Source of the DNA: JBAXGW01 sp037139195
GTDB lineage: Bacteria > Bacteroidota > Bacteroidia > Bacteroidales > JAHJDW01
Assembly (NCBI GenBank): GCA_037139195.1
Contig: JBAXGW010000011.1
Span: 19,800-83,799 of the forward strand
Direction of reading: 5' to 3'
DNA length: 64,000 bases
Of the stretch, positions 8,269 through 17,343 are shown one piece after another. Made by a program: the position numbers and the translations under genes. Below the pieces are notes generated by a model that was not told where the DNA came from, ran no database searches, and saw nothing but the letters and a program-made list of their open reading frames with translations. Each line of letters starts with the position of its first letter. The first letter of the stretch is position 1.

Positions 8269-8826
8269 CTATTTATTCTGATTTTTAAATGGTAAACCAA
8301 ATTCTTTTAATAAGGCTAATGCCTCATTATCATTTTTTGCACTTGTTACGAATGTAATATCCATACCCATTATTTTATTGATTTTATCGATATTAATTTC
8401 AGGATATATAATTTGCTCGGTAACACCTAATGTATAATTACCAAATCCATCAAAACCTTTATCATTAATACCTTTAAAATCACGTATACGTGGTAAGGCT
8501 ACTGATACTAATCTATCTAAGAATTCATACATTTTATTTCCTCTTAAAGTAACACGCACTCCAATTGGCATATTTTTTCTTAATTTAAAATTAGAAATAT
8601 CCTTTTTCGACTTTGTTGGTACAGCTTTTTGTCCAGAAATTGTTGTCATTTCTGTAATAGCTAAATCAATAAGTTTTTTGTCAGCAATTGCATCACCAAT
8701 ACCTTGGTTCAAACAAATTTTTTCCAATTTTGGAACTTGCATTACTGTACTATAAGTGTATTTCTCTGTAAGAGCAGGTATTATATCTTTATTATACTTC
8801 TCTTTAAGTCTTGGCGTGTAACCCAT
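8269..8826 (-). CDS. rplE: 50S ribosomal protein L5 (uL5)
   Basis: 5S rRNA-binding protein of the central protuberance that contacts the P-site tRNA. The motifs KLEKICLNQGIGDAIADKKL, IGVRVTLRGNKMYEFLDRLV, LPRIRDFKGI and QIIYPEINIDKI match uL5. Length is 185 aa. Its ATG overlaps the rplX stop codon by one base (TAATG at 8826), which suggests translational coupling. Confidence 0.98.
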   Translation of the reverse strand: MGYTPRLKEKYNKDIIPALTEKYTYSTVMQVPKLEKICLNQGIGDAIADKKLIDLAITEMTTISGQKAVPTKSKKDISNFKLRKNMPIGVRVTLRGNKMYEFLDRLVSVALPRIRDFKGINDKGFDGFGNYTLGVTEQIIYPEINIDKINKIMGMDITFVTSAKNDNEALALLKEFGLPFKNQNK

Positions 8827-9149
8827 TATTTAATTACCTCCCCAGATTTTTTAGAATAACGTACTAATTTATTTGTTTTCTCGTCTAATTTTCTACCAAT
8901 TTTAGTTGCATTTCCTTTGCTATCAACAACCATAATATTTGAAATATTAATTGGTGCTTCTTTTTTAGAAATACCACCTTGTGGGCTTTTTGCGTTAGGT
9001 TTAGTATGCTTTGACACTAAATTAATACCTTCTACTATCGCTTTATTTTTTTCAACAAGAACTTCAAGAACTTTACCTTGTTGTCCATTGTTATCACCAG
9101 CTATAACTTTTACGGTATCTCCCTTTTTAATATGTAATTTTGATCGCAT
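8826..9149 (-). CDS. rplX: 50S ribosomal protein L24 (uL24)
   Basis: Assembly-initiator protein of the large subunit with a KOW motif at the N-terminus: HIKKGDTVKVIAGDNNGQQG at about residues 6-25. GGISKKEAPINISNIMVVD is also typical. Length is 107 aa. It starts 17 nt after rplN and its last base is shared with the rplE start codon. Confidence 0.97.
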   Translation of the reverse strand: MRSKLHIKKGDTVKVIAGDNNGQQGKVLEVLVEKNKAIVEGINLVSKHTKPNAKSPQGGISKKEAPINISNIMVVDSKGNATKIGRKLDEKTNKLVRYSKKSGEVIK

Positions 9150-9166
9150 AATAATATATTTCTTAA

Positions 9167-9535
9167 TTAAAGCACTTCAGGTGCTAATGAAACGATTTTC
9201 ATATATTGTTTTTCTCTTAACTCTCTAGCAACAGGTCCAAAAATACGTGTTCCTCTCATTTCTTCAGCAGTATTTAATAAAACAACTGCATTATCATCGA
9301 AACGAATATAAGATCCATCAGCTCTTCTTATTTCTTTTTTTGTTCTAACAACAACTGCTTTAGTTACTGTACCTTTTTTAATATTACCAGATGGTATAGC
9401 ACTTTTTACAGTTACAACTATTTTATCACCAATTGATGCATATTGTTTTTTAGTACCTCCAAGAACTCTTATACATAAAACTTCTTTGGCGCCGCTATTA
9501 TCAGCAACTATTAATCTTGATTCTTGCTGTATCAT
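9167..9535 (-). CDS. rplN: 50S ribosomal protein L14 (uL14)
   Basis: Large-subunit interface protein of 122 aa. The start MIQQESRLIVADNSGAKEVL, the central AVVVRTKKEIRRADGSYIRF and the end GTRIFGPVARELREKQYMKI are the uL14 signature. Only 2 nt separate it from rpsQ upstream, so the two are probably translationally coupled. Confidence 0.98.
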   Translation of the reverse strand: MIQQESRLIVADNSGAKEVLCIRVLGGTKKQYASIGDKIVVTVKSAIPSGNIKKGTVTKAVVVRTKKEIRRADGSYIRFDDNAVVLLNTAEEMRGTRIFGPVARELREKQYMKIVSLAPEVL

Positions 9536-9537
9536 AA

Positions 9538-9795
9538 TTATTTAGCTCTTTCTATTATTTCAACTAATCTCCAACATTTTGTTTTACTTAATGGACGAGT
9601 TTCCATTAACTTTACAGTATCACCCACATTGCACTCATTTTTTTCATCATGTGCATGAAACTTAGAAGTCTTTTTAACAAACTTTCCATAAATTGGATGT
9701 TTAATTTTTCTTTCAACAGCAACTACAACAGACTTATCCATTTTATTGCTTGTTACAAGACCTACTATTTCTTTTCTTAAATTTCTAGTTTCCAT
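9538..9795 (-). CDS. rpsQ: 30S ribosomal protein S17 (uS17)
   Basis: OB-fold 16S rRNA-binding protein of 85 aa. RKEIVGLVTSNKMDKSVVVA, KHPIYGKFVKKTSKFHAHDE and NVGDTVKLMETRPLSKTKCW identify it clearly. It lies between rpmC (10-nt gap) and rplN (2-nt gap) in the conserved rpmC-rpsQ-rplN order. Confidence 0.98.
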   Translation of the reverse strand: METRNLRKEIVGLVTSNKMDKSVVVAVERKIKHPIYGKFVKKTSKFHAHDEKNECNVGDTVKLMETRPLSKTKCWRLVEIIERAK

Positions 9796-9805
9796 TTTTA
9801 AAGTC

Positions 9806-10012
9806 TTATTTTTTTGAACCTTCTTTAATTCTTCTATCCTGTAACTCAGTAGTTAGTTGTGCTACATTTTTTCTATAAACTTTTATCTTCATCGGATTTT
9901 CCAAAGGAGACACAGCATGGTTCATCTTTAACTTTAAAAGTTGAGTTTTTTCTTCTTCAAGCCTTTCAACTAATTCAGGCATTGATAATTCTTTAATTAC
10001 TGAGTTCTTCAT
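9806..10012 (-). CDS. rpmC: 50S ribosomal protein L29 (uL29)
   Basis: A 68-residue two-helix protein at the tunnel exit, part of the docking site for SRP and trigger factor. ELVERLEEEKTQLLKLKMNH and the end KVYRKNVAQLTTELQDRRI match uL29. It starts 6 nt after the rplP stop codon. Confidence 0.96.
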   Translation of the reverse strand: MKNSVIKELSMPELVERLEEEKTQLLKLKMNHAVSPLENPMKIKVYRKNVAQLTTELQDRRIKEGSKK

Positions 10013-10018
10013 TTGTCC

Positions 10019-10447
10019 TTATATTGTTTCTTCAATGTAATCTCTTCTTACTACAAACTTTGTCATTACAGGTAGCTTTTGGGCTGCTAATCTTAATGCT
10101 TCTTTAGCAATTTCTAAACTAACACCATCAGCTTCAAACAAAATTCTTCCTGGATTAATACGTGCTACGAAATACTCTGGAGCACCTTTACCTTTACCCA
10201 TACGAACTTCAGCAGGTTTCTTTGTTACAGGTTTGTCTGGAAATATTCTTATCCAAATTTGACCTTCACGTTTCATGTGACGACTAACCGCTTGACGTGC
10301 AGCTTCTATTTGACGTCCAGTAATCCAGCAAAATTCCATTGATTTTATTGCAAATGACCCGAATGCAATCTGGTTACCACGACCAGAATTTCCCTTCATT
10401 TTGCCTTTTTGCTGTTTTCTGTATTTTGTTTTTTTAGGCTGTAACAT
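10019..10447 (-). CDS. rplP: 50S ribosomal protein L16 (uL16)
   Basis: Large-subunit protein near the A-site tRNA. The start MLQPKKTKYRKQQKGKMKG, the block QIEAARQAVSRHMKREGQIW and PDKPVTKKPAEVRMGKGKGA are the classical uL16 signatures. Length is 142 aa. It sits in the S10 part of the cluster between rpsC (34-nt gap) and rpmC (6 nt). Confidence 0.98.
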   Translation of the reverse strand: MLQPKKTKYRKQQKGKMKGNSGRGNQIAFGSFAIKSMEFCWITGRQIEAARQAVSRHMKREGQIWIRIFPDKPVTKKPAEVRMGKGKGAPEYFVARINPGRILFEADGVSLEIAKEALRLAAQKLPVMTKFVVRRDYIEETI

Positions 10448-10481
10448 TTATATTTACTTTCTTTTTAAGTTACGACTTAAA

Positions 10482-11204
10482 TTATTTTCTTCTATTATTA
10501 TTATTTTTATTGCTTTTTGGTTTTCCACCTGTAGCAGCTTTTGCAGCAGTTAGACCAAGATTAGGAGATAAATCTCTTTTTCCATAAATCTCACCTTTAC
10601 AAATCCAAACCTTTACACCAATTTTGCCATAAGTTGTTTGAGCTTCAGATAATGAATAATCAATATCAGCACGTAGAGTATGTAAAGGAGTTCTACCTTC
10701 TTTATAATTCTCTGTTCTTGCCATTTCAGCTCCACCAATTCTACCAGAAATTGAAACCTTTATACCTTCAGCACCCATTCTTATTGTAGAAGCAATAGCT
10801 GTTTTAATTGCTTTTCTATAAGAAATACGTCCTTCAATTTGCTTCGCTATAGTTTGTCCAACAATAACAGCATCTAATTCAGGTCTTTTTATTTCAAATA
10901 TATTAATTTGAACGTCTTTAGTTGTAAGTTTTTTCAATTCTTCTTTTAACTTATCAACCTCTTGACCACCCTTTCCTATAATGATTCCAGGACGAGCTGT
11001 ATTGATAGTAACTGTAATAAGCTTTAAAGTTCTTTCAATAATGATTTTAGAAATACCGGCTTTCGCTAAACGAGCATTTAAATATTTCCTGATTTTATCA
11101 TCTTCGACAAGTTTACTTGCATAATCATTTCCACCATACCAGTTTGAATCCCATCCGCGGATGATACCTAAACGTAAACCAATTGGATTTGCTTTTTGTC
11201 CCAT
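10482..11204 (-). CDS. rpsC: 30S ribosomal protein S3 (uS3)
   Basis: Small-subunit head protein lining the mRNA entry channel. The start MGQKANPIGLRLGIIRGWDS, the KH domain with the GXXG-like loop TARPGIIIGKGGQEVDKL (about residues 68-85), and the C-terminal RTENYKEGRTPLHTLRADID are typical. The tail ends in a lysine/asparagine-rich stretch. Length is 240 aa. It follows rplV by 4 nt. Confidence 0.98.
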   Translation of the reverse strand: MGQKANPIGLRLGIIRGWDSNWYGGNDYASKLVEDDKIRKYLNARLAKAGISKIIIERTLKLITVTINTARPGIIIGKGGQEVDKLKEELKKLTTKDVQINIFEIKRPELDAVIVGQTIAKQIEGRISYRKAIKTAIASTIRMGAEGIKVSISGRIGGAEMARTENYKEGRTPLHTLRADIDYSLSEAQTTYGKIGVKVWICKGEIYGKRDLSPNLGLTAAKAATGGKPKSNKNNNNRRK

Positions 11205-11208
11205 CTAA

Positions 11209-11637
11209 CTACTTATTTAATTGTTCATTTTGTTCAATTTTAATTTCTTGGCTATCAAGTATTACTGTTACATGATTAGAGCGTTTTCTTACTCTGTAAC
11301 CTCTTCCTTGAGGCGCTGGGCGTAATCTTTTCAACATTCTTGCACTATCAACAAAAATAGATTTGATATAAAGATTTGTATCTTCGATACGTACACCTTC
11401 ATTTTTAACTTGCCAGTTAGCAATTGCAGATCTTACAAGTTTATCTAATCTTACTGAAGCTTCTTGTTTGCTAAATTTCAAAATGCTTAAAGCTTTTTCA
11501 ACATTTTTACCTCTAATTAAATCTGCTAACAATCTCATTTTTCTAGGAGATGTTGGACAGTTGTTTAATGTTGCTAGATAAAGAGTTTTTCTTTCTTCCT
11601 TTATCTTATTAGCGCTATTTCTTTTTCTTACTCCCAT
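11209..11637 (-). CDS. rplV: 50S ribosomal protein L22 (uL22)
   Basis: Lines the nascent-chain tunnel with its extended beta-hairpin. NCPTSPRKMRLLADLIRGKN, ALSILKFSKQEASVRLDKLV and the hairpin RPAPQGRGYRVRKRSNHVTV identify it. An N-terminal basic extension (about 20 residues) and a C-terminal Gln/Glu/Asn tail make it 142 aa, longer than the 110-aa E. coli protein. No insertion of the macrolide-resistance kind is evident in the loop. Confidence 0.97.
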   Translation of the reverse strand: MGVRKRNSANKIKEERKTLYLATLNNCPTSPRKMRLLADLIRGKNVEKALSILKFSKQEASVRLDKLVRSAIANWQVKNEGVRIEDTNLYIKSIFVDSARMLKRLRPAPQGRGYRVRKRSNHVTVILDSQEIKIEQNEQLNK

Positions 11638-11665
11638 TGTATAATTGGATTTTCCTATCTAATTA

Positions 11666-11944
11666 TTATTTCTTTCCTTTATCTTTATTACCTGCATGCC
11701 CCCTAAATATTCTTGTTGGAGCAAATTCACCTAATTTATGTCCTACCATGTTTTCTGTTACATAAACAGGAATAAATTTGTTGCCATTATGTACTGCAAA
11801 AGTTTGACCTACAAAATCAGGTGTAATCATTGATCTTCTTGACCATGTTTTAACAGTAGTAATTTTATTTGATTTAATCATTGTCTCAACTTTTTTCTCA
11901 AGTTTTGGATCAATGAAAGGTCCTTTTTTTAACGATCGGCTCAT
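11666..11944 (-). CDS. rpsS: 30S ribosomal protein S19 (uS19)
   Basis: A 92-aa head protein that pairs with S13. The start MSRSLKKGPFIDPKLEKKVE, TWSRRSMITPDFVGQTFAVH and MVGHKLGEFAPTRIFRGHAG are diagnostic. It lies between rplB (13-nt gap) and rplV (28-nt gap). Confidence 0.98.
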   Translation of the reverse strand: MSRSLKKGPFIDPKLEKKVETMIKSNKITTVKTWSRRSMITPDFVGQTFAVHNGNKFIPVYVTENMVGHKLGEFAPTRIFRGHAGNKDKGKK

Positions 11945-11957
11945 TGCTTATCTATTT

Positions 11958-12782
11958 TTATTTCTTCCTTCTTTCAACAATATATTTATTTGAAACATTT
12001 TTCAATGCTCTTGTCTTGTAACCCTTAGCTGGCAAACCTTTTCTATTTCTTGGGTGTCCACCTGAAGATCTTCCTTCTCCTCCGCCCATTGGGTGATCAA
12101 CTGGATTCATAGCAACACCTCTATTTCTTGGACGTCTTCCTAACCATCTACTTCTACCAGCTTTACCAGACATTTCAAGGTTATGTTCAATATTAGATAC
12201 AATTCCAATACTAGCTTTACAAGTTTGTAAAATTTTTCTAATTTCACCAGAAGGTAATTTTATTAAAGCATATTTTCCTTCACGTGATAATAATTGAGCA
12301 TAAGTTCCAGCACTTCTAGCAATTGATGCTCCTCTTCCGGGTTGTAATTCAATATTATGAATAATAGTTCCAAAAGGTATCTCACCTAGTAACATAGTAT
12401 TTCCAATTTCTGGAGAAACACCAGCACCTGATAAAAGAACTTGACCTACTTTTAAACCACTAGGTGCAACGATATATCTTTTTTCTCCATCAGAATATGA
12501 TACTAATGCTATTCTTGCTGTTCTATTAGGATCGTATTCAACAGTTTTTACAACTGCAGGGATACCATCTTTATCTCTTTTAAAATCGATAAATCTATAA
12601 TTTTTCTTATGACCACCACCAATGTAGCGCATAGTCATTTTCCCTGTGTTATTTCTACCACCAGATCTATTGGTACCTACCATTAAACTCTTTTCAGGAA
12701 TATTAGTAGTAATTTCCTCAAACGTACTAATTAACTTATTACGCTGTCCTGGGGTTACGGGATTAAATTTTCTTAGAGCCAT
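11958..12782 (-). CDS. rplB: 50S ribosomal protein L2 (uL2)
   Basis: Primary 23S rRNA binder needed for subunit association and peptidyl-transferase activity. Conserved blocks: FNPVTPGQRNKLIS at the start, GGGHKKNYRFIDFKRDKDGI, EYDPNRTARIALVSYSDGEK and the C-terminal GVAMNPVDHPMGGGEGRSSG, which carries the His equivalent to E. coli His229. Length is 274 aa. Neighbours are rplW (7-nt gap) and rpsS (13-nt gap). Confidence 0.98.
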   Translation of the reverse strand: MALRKFNPVTPGQRNKLISTFEEITTNIPEKSLMVGTNRSGGRNNTGKMTMRYIGGGHKKNYRFIDFKRDKDGIPAVVKTVEYDPNRTARIALVSYSDGEKRYIVAPSGLKVGQVLLSGAGVSPEIGNTMLLGEIPFGTIIHNIELQPGRGASIARSAGTYAQLLSREGKYALIKLPSGEIRKILQTCKASIGIVSNIEHNLEMSGKAGRSRWLGRRPRNRGVAMNPVDHPMGGGEGRSSGGHPRNRKGLPAKGYKTRALKNVSNKYIVERRKK

Positions 12783-12789
12783 AATTTAT

Positions 12790-13083
12790 TTAAATATTGC
12801 TGAAAAAATCTATTGTTTCGCCTTCTGATAACTTTACTATCGCCTTTTTAAAAGCATTTGTTCTACCTATAGTTAAACCTGACTTAGTATTTCTTGCTTT
12901 TAACTTACCAACATACTTAATTGTATTAATAGCAACTACACTTACACCGTACATTTCTTCTATAGCCGATTTAATCTCCAATTTATTTGCTTTAGGAGAC
13001 ACGTAGAAACCATATCTGTTCAACTTCTCAGTTGTGGCAGTCATTTTTTCTGTTATGATAGGCTTAATTAATATATTCATCAC
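12790..13083 (-). CDS. rplW: 50S ribosomal protein L23 (uL23)
   Basis: A 97-aa protein at the tunnel exit and the main binding site for trigger factor and SRP. ILIKPIITEKMTATTEKLNR, YGFYVSPKANKLEIKSAIEE and MYGVSVVAINTIKY are typical. The start is MMNIL; the second Met is an equally good start. It lies between rplD (33-nt gap) and rplB (7-nt gap). Confidence 0.97.
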   Translation of the reverse strand: MMNILIKPIITEKMTATTEKLNRYGFYVSPKANKLEIKSAIEEMYGVSVVAINTIKYVGKLKARNTKSGLTIGRTNAFKKAIVKLSEGETIDFFSNI

Positions 13084-13116
13084 TTTTTATATATATATTG
13101 TTCTACTTAAAATATG

Positions 13117-13746
13117 CTATTCAGATAAAATTGCATTTATTTTTTCAATTGAATCTTCCGAAATCAACATGTGTTTTGCTTTTAAAATATCGTATGTATT
13201 TAAATTAGAAGCTAATACAACTTTTGTTTGTTTCAAATTACGGGAGGACAAATATACGCTTTTATTTGATTCAGAAAGCACTATTAATGTTTTTTTATCA
13301 GAAATTTTGAAATTATTTAGCAAATTCAAGTATAGCTTTGTTTTTGGAGCTTCAAAATTTATGTTTTCTAAAATAGTTATAGCATTTTCTTTAACTTTAT
13401 ATGTTAAAGCAGATCTTCTTGCTATCTGTTTTACTTTTTTATTAAGTTTAAAATCATAGTCTCTTGGTCTAGGTCCGAAAACTCTAGCACCTCCAACAAG
13501 AACTGGAGATTTAATACTACCTCTTCTTGCTCCACCTGATCCTTTTTGCTTAATAAGTTTTCTGGTACTACCAGACATCTCAGATTTCTCTTTTGTTTTA
13601 TGAGTACCTTGACGTTGATTTGCTAAAAATTGTTTTACATCAAGATAAATAGCATGATCATTTGGTTCGATTGCAAAGATTGCATCGTCTAACTGAACTT
13701 TTTTGCCAGTTAATTCTCCTGTGGTTTTATATACTGCTACTTCCAT
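13117..13746 (-). CDS. rplD: 50S ribosomal protein L4 (uL4)
   Basis: Large-subunit protein whose extended loop reaches the tunnel; in E. coli it also controls the S10 operon. The loop signature GTHKTKEKSEMSGSTRKLIK, QKGSGGARRGSIKSPVLVGG and FGPRPRDYDFKLNKKVKQIA cover about residues 45-105. Length is 209 aa. The start overlaps the end of rplC by 10 nt, implying translational coupling. A 141-aa plus-strand reading frame across it is only a shadow. Confidence 0.97.
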   Translation of the reverse strand: MEVAVYKTTGELTGKKVQLDDAIFAIEPNDHAIYLDVKQFLANQRQGTHKTKEKSEMSGSTRKLIKQKGSGGARRGSIKSPVLVGGARVFGPRPRDYDFKLNKKVKQIARRSALTYKVKENAITILENINFEAPKTKLYLNLLNNFKISDKKTLIVLSESNKSVYLSSRNLKQTKVVLASNLNTYDILKAKHMLISEDSIEKINAILSE

Positions 13747-14366
13747 CTTTCAATTTTTATATATGCTCCTTTGTGACCAGGAACAGATCCTTTAACAATG
13801 ATTAAATTACTTTCAGGTACAATTTTCAAAATAGGTAAATTTAAAACTTTAATTCTTTTACCACCCATTCTTCCACCCATTCTCATTCCTTTGAAAACTC
13901 TTGAAGGCCAAGATGATGCTCCTAAAGAACCTGGAGCTCTTAATCTATTATGTTGACCATGAGTTGCACCACCAACACCACTAAATCCATGTCTTTTTAC
14001 AACACCTTGGAAACCTTTTCCTTTTGAAGTTCCAACCACATCAACATATTCTCCTTCTTCAAAAATATCAACTCCAAGAACATCTCCAATTGATTTTTGA
14101 TGACCTTCTTCAAAACGTGTGAATTCAGCAAGCAATTTTTTTGGAGTTGTATTAGCTTTAGCAAAATGACCTTTCAACGCTTTGTTAGCATTTTTCTCTT
14201 TCATCTCATCATAAGCTAATTGAATGGCCTCGTAACCATCAACCTCTTTTGTTCTAATTTGCGTAACTACGCAAGGACCAGCTTGCAATACTGTGCATGG
14301 TAAATTTTTACCAGAGGCATCATAGATACTGGTCATACCTATTTTCTTTCCTAATAATCCAGACAT
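13737..14366 (-). CDS. rplC: 50S ribosomal protein L3 (uL3)
   Basis: Early-assembly large-subunit protein reaching the peptidyl-transferase centre. The start MSGLLGKKIGMTSIYDASGK, the motif GTSKGKGFQGVVKRHGFSGV, the loop GGATHGQHNRLRAPGSLGAS and RVFKGMRMGGRMGGKRI are diagnostic. Length is 209 aa. It follows rpsJ by 27 nt and its 3' end overlaps rplD by 10 nt. Confidence 0.98.
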   Translation of the reverse strand: MSGLLGKKIGMTSIYDASGKNLPCTVLQAGPCVVTQIRTKEVDGYEAIQLAYDEMKEKNANKALKGHFAKANTTPKKLLAEFTRFEEGHQKSIGDVLGVDIFEEGEYVDVVGTSKGKGFQGVVKRHGFSGVGGATHGQHNRLRAPGSLGASSWPSRVFKGMRMGGRMGGKRIKVLNLPILKIVPESNLIIVKGSVPGHKGAYIKIERWK

Positions 14367-14393
14367 TGTCTTAAATTTATTTATTTACTTTTA

Positions 14394-14699
14394 TCAAACT
14401 TTAATTTCTACTTCTACTCCACTTGGTAATTCAAGTTTCATTAAGGCATCTACAGTTTTTGATGTTGAGCTGTAAATGTCCAACAATCTTTTGTATGAAC
14501 AAAGTTGGAATTGTTCTCTCGCTTTCTTATTAACAAAAGTAGCTCTGTTAACAGTGAAAATTCTTTTGTGTGTTGGAAGTGGAATTGGTCCACTAACAAT
14601 TGCACCTGTTGATTTAACCGTTTTTACAATCTTCTCAGCTGACTTGTCAACCAGGTTGTAATCGTACGATTTCAGTTTAATCCTAATCTTCTGGCTCAT
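14394..14699 (-). CDS. rpsJ: 30S ribosomal protein S10 (uS10)
   Basis: Head protein of the 30S subunit; also the NusE component of antitermination complexes. The start MSQKIRIKLKSYDYNLVDKS, GPIPLPTHKRIFTVNRATFV and ELPSGVEVEIKV match uS10. Length is 101 aa. It is preceded directly by fusA (17-nt gap) with no tuf gene between them, so the str and S10 operons are fused. Confidence 0.98.
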   Translation of the reverse strand: MSQKIRIKLKSYDYNLVDKSAEKIVKTVKSTGAIVSGPIPLPTHKRIFTVNRATFVNKKAREQFQLCSYKRLLDIYSSTSKTVDALMKLELPSGVEVEIKV

Positions 14700-14716
14700 T
14701 TATTATTATACTTAAA

Positions 14717-16822
14717 TTATTTTAAACTTATTCCTTTTACTTTTGCAATAACTTCTTCTGCAATATGTGGTGGCACTTCATCATAATGAGAAAATTCCAT
14801 TGATGAACTTGCTCTTCCAGATGTAATAGTTCTTAAAACAGTAACATACCCAAACATATTTCCAAGTGGTACTCTAGCTTTTATAATTTGAATTCCTGCA
14901 GATTTAGTATCAATACCTTCAAGTTGAGCTCTTCTTTTATTTAAATCACCCATTACATCACCAACGTTAACTTCAGGCGATAGAACTTCAACTTTCATTA
15001 TTGGTTCTAAAAGGACAGATTTAGCTTTTCTACAAGCTGATTTGTAAGCTATTTTTGCACAAATTTCAAACGATAATGAATCAGAGTCAACTGCATGGTA
15101 TGATCCATCTAATAGAGTTACTTTTAAACTATCAACAGGGTATCCAGCTAAAACTCCATTACTCATCGCCATTTGAAAGCCTTTTTGTATTGATGGTATG
15201 TATTCTCTTGGGATATTTCCACCTTTCACTGCATCAATAAATTGTAATCCTAATACATTCTCATCTGCTGGACCTACTTTAAACACGATATCAGCAAATT
15301 TTCCTCTACCTCCAGATTGTTTTTTATAAACTTCTCTGTGCTCAACCTCTGAAGTGATAGCTTCCTTATAAGCAACTTGAGGTTTACCAATATTACATTC
15401 TACGTTAAACTCTCTTTTTAATCTATCAATTAATATCTCTAAATGAAGCTCGCCCATCCCACTAATAATGGTTTGACCAGTCTCAGTATCTGTTTTTACT
15501 TTAAATGTTGGGTCTTCTTCAGCTAGTTTAGCAAGAGCTATACCTAACTTATCAACATCTGTTTGAGTTTTTGGTTCAACAGCAATTCCAATTACAGGCT
15601 CTGGAAAACTCATAGTTTCTAGAATAATTGGAAATTTCAAATCACACAATGTATCCCCAGTTCTAATTTCTTTAAAACCAACAGCAGCACCAATATCACC
15701 AGCTTCAATTCTATCAAGTGGATTTTGCTTATTAGCATGCATTTGCATTATCCTTGAAATTCTTTCCTTTTTATTATTTGATGCATTCAAAATATATGAA
15801 CCAGAATCTAAATAACCAGAATAAACTCTAAAGAATGCTATTCTACCAACAAATGGATCTGTTGCAATTTTAAAAGCTAAAGCTGCAAAAGGTTCTTCAA
15901 CATCTGCTTTTCTACTTTCTTCTTTTTCTGTTAAAGGGTTTATACCATAAACTATGTTTTTATCCATAGGACTAGGTAAAAATCTAACAACAGCATCAAG
16001 TAATCTTTGTATTCCTTTATTTTTGAAAGAAGCTCCACACAATAATGGAACTGCTTTTAATGATATAGTTGCTTTTCTTAATGCTTCAATTAGTTCTTCT
16101 TCAGTTATAGAATTCTCATCTTCAAAAAACTTTTCTAACAATCTATCATCAAATTCTGCAACCGACTCAACAAGATTTTGTCTAAATTCTTTAACTTTAT
16201 CTAATAAATCAGCTGGAATAGGAATTTCATTATAAATCATACCGTTAGATGACTCATCCCACTCAAAAGCTTTATTTGTTAATAAATCAACTATTCCTCT
16301 AAAAGTATCTTCTTCTCCAATTGGAATTTGAACAGGAATTGGATTTGCACCTAATCTTTCTTTAATCTGTTCAACAACAGAAAAGAAATCGGCTCCCATT
16401 CGATCCATTTTATTAACAAATCCTATTCTTGGAACATTATATTTATCAGCTTGTCTCCAAACAGTTTCTGATTGAGGCTCAACACCACCAACTGCACAGA
16501 ATAAAGCAACTGCTCCATCTAAAACTCTCAAAGAACGCTCTACCTCAACAGTAAAATCAACGTGTCCAGGAGTGTCAATTAAATTGAACTTGTATTTATC
16601 ATTTTGATAATCCCAATGAAAGGTTGTTGCAGCAGAAGTAATTGTAATACCTCTTTCTTGCTCTTGAACCATCCAATCCATTGTGGCTGCTCCGTCATGA
16701 ACTTCGCCTAACTTATAATTAACACCAGTATAATACAGAATACGCTCAGTAGTGGTAGTTTTACCAGCATCAATATGAGCCATAATCCCGATGTTACGTG
16801 TTAATAATAAATTTCTTGCCAT
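14717..16822 (-). CDS. fusA: translation elongation factor G
   Basis: GTPase that drives translocation and, with RRF, ribosome recycling. G1 is AHIDAGKTTTTERILYYTG at about residues 15-33, the switch II motif DTPGHVDF follows near residue 85, and NKMD near residue 140. Domain IV shows the conserved GGRGKFADIVFKVGPADEN and KGGNIPREYIPSIQKGF. Length 701 aa is normal. The placement between rpsG (22-nt gap) and rpsJ identifies it as the main housekeeping EF-G rather than an accessory paralogue. Confidence 0.98.
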   Translation of the reverse strand: MARNLLLTRNIGIMAHIDAGKTTTTERILYYTGVNYKLGEVHDGAATMDWMVQEQERGITITSAATTFHWDYQNDKYKFNLIDTPGHVDFTVEVERSLRVLDGAVALFCAVGGVEPQSETVWRQADKYNVPRIGFVNKMDRMGADFFSVVEQIKERLGANPIPVQIPIGEEDTFRGIVDLLTNKAFEWDESSNGMIYNEIPIPADLLDKVKEFRQNLVESVAEFDDRLLEKFFEDENSITEEELIEALRKATISLKAVPLLCGASFKNKGIQRLLDAVVRFLPSPMDKNIVYGINPLTEKEESRKADVEEPFAALAFKIATDPFVGRIAFFRVYSGYLDSGSYILNASNNKKERISRIMQMHANKQNPLDRIEAGDIGAAVGFKEIRTGDTLCDLKFPIILETMSFPEPVIGIAVEPKTQTDVDKLGIALAKLAEEDPTFKVKTDTETGQTIISGMGELHLEILIDRLKREFNVECNIGKPQVAYKEAITSEVEHREVYKKQSGGRGKFADIVFKVGPADENVLGLQFIDAVKGGNIPREYIPSIQKGFQMAMSNGVLAGYPVDSLKVTLLDGSYHAVDSDSLSFEICAKIAYKSACRKAKSVLLEPIMKVEVLSPEVNVGDVMGDLNKRRAQLEGIDTKSAGIQIIKARVPLGNMFGYVTVLRTITSGRASSSMEFSHYDEVPPHIAEEVIAKVKGISLK

Positions 16823-16844
16823 TATCTTTTTATATTATTTAAAA

Positions 16845-17312
16845 TTAAAATCTAAAGTGTGAGAACGCTTTATTTGCTTCTGCCATTCTATGAGTATCTT
16901 CTTTTCTTTTGAAAGAAGCACCTTCTTCTTTATAAGCAGACATAATTTCACCAGCTAATTTTCCACCCATTGATTTCTCACTTCTTTTTCTTGAAAAAGT
17001 AATCATCCATTTCATAGCCATTGCTACTTTTCTATCAGGTCTGATTTCCTGAGGAATTTGAAAAGTTGCCCCTCCTATTCTTCTGCTCTTTACTTCAACT
17101 TGAGGAGTAATATTAGTTAAAGCTTTTTTGAAAACTTCTAATCCATTTTCGCCAACTTTTTGCTCAACTAATTCTAAAGCATCATAAAATGATTTAAATG
17201 CTTTAGTTTTCTCTCCATTGTTCATTATATTATTAACAAACCTAGTTACCAATATATCATTAAATTTTGGATCAGGAAGTAAGATTCTCTTTTTTGGTTT
17301 GGTTTTTCTCAT
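16845..17312 (-). CDS. rpsG: 30S ribosomal protein S7 (uS7)
   Basis: Nucleates assembly of the 30S head and contacts tRNA in the E site. The start MRKTKPKKRILLPDPKFND, LVTRFVNNIMNNGEKTKAF, the motif VKSRRIGGATFQIPQEIRPD and the end MAEANKAFSHFRF are typical. Length is 155 aa. It is the second gene of the operon after rpsL (31-nt gap). Confidence 0.98.
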   Translation of the reverse strand: MRKTKPKKRILLPDPKFNDILVTRFVNNIMNNGEKTKAFKSFYDALELVEQKVGENGLEVFKKALTNITPQVEVKSRRIGGATFQIPQEIRPDRKVAMAMKWMITFSRKRSEKSMGGKLAGEIMSAYKEEGASFKRKEDTHRMAEANKAFSHFRF

Positions 17313-17343
17313 GACTTAAAAAACTTTTGAAGTTTTATTTTAC

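Noticed and set aside
8827..8841. GGAGG before rplE as a second Shine-Dalgarno
   Set aside because: It lies within the last codons of rplX (GEVIK), its spacing of 10 nt is long, and the start is already explained by the TAATG overlap.
13034..13459. 141-aa plus-strand open frame opposite rplD and rplW
   Set aside because: It is antisense to clear ribosomal protein genes and its hydrophobic composition is a by-product of the reverse strand.
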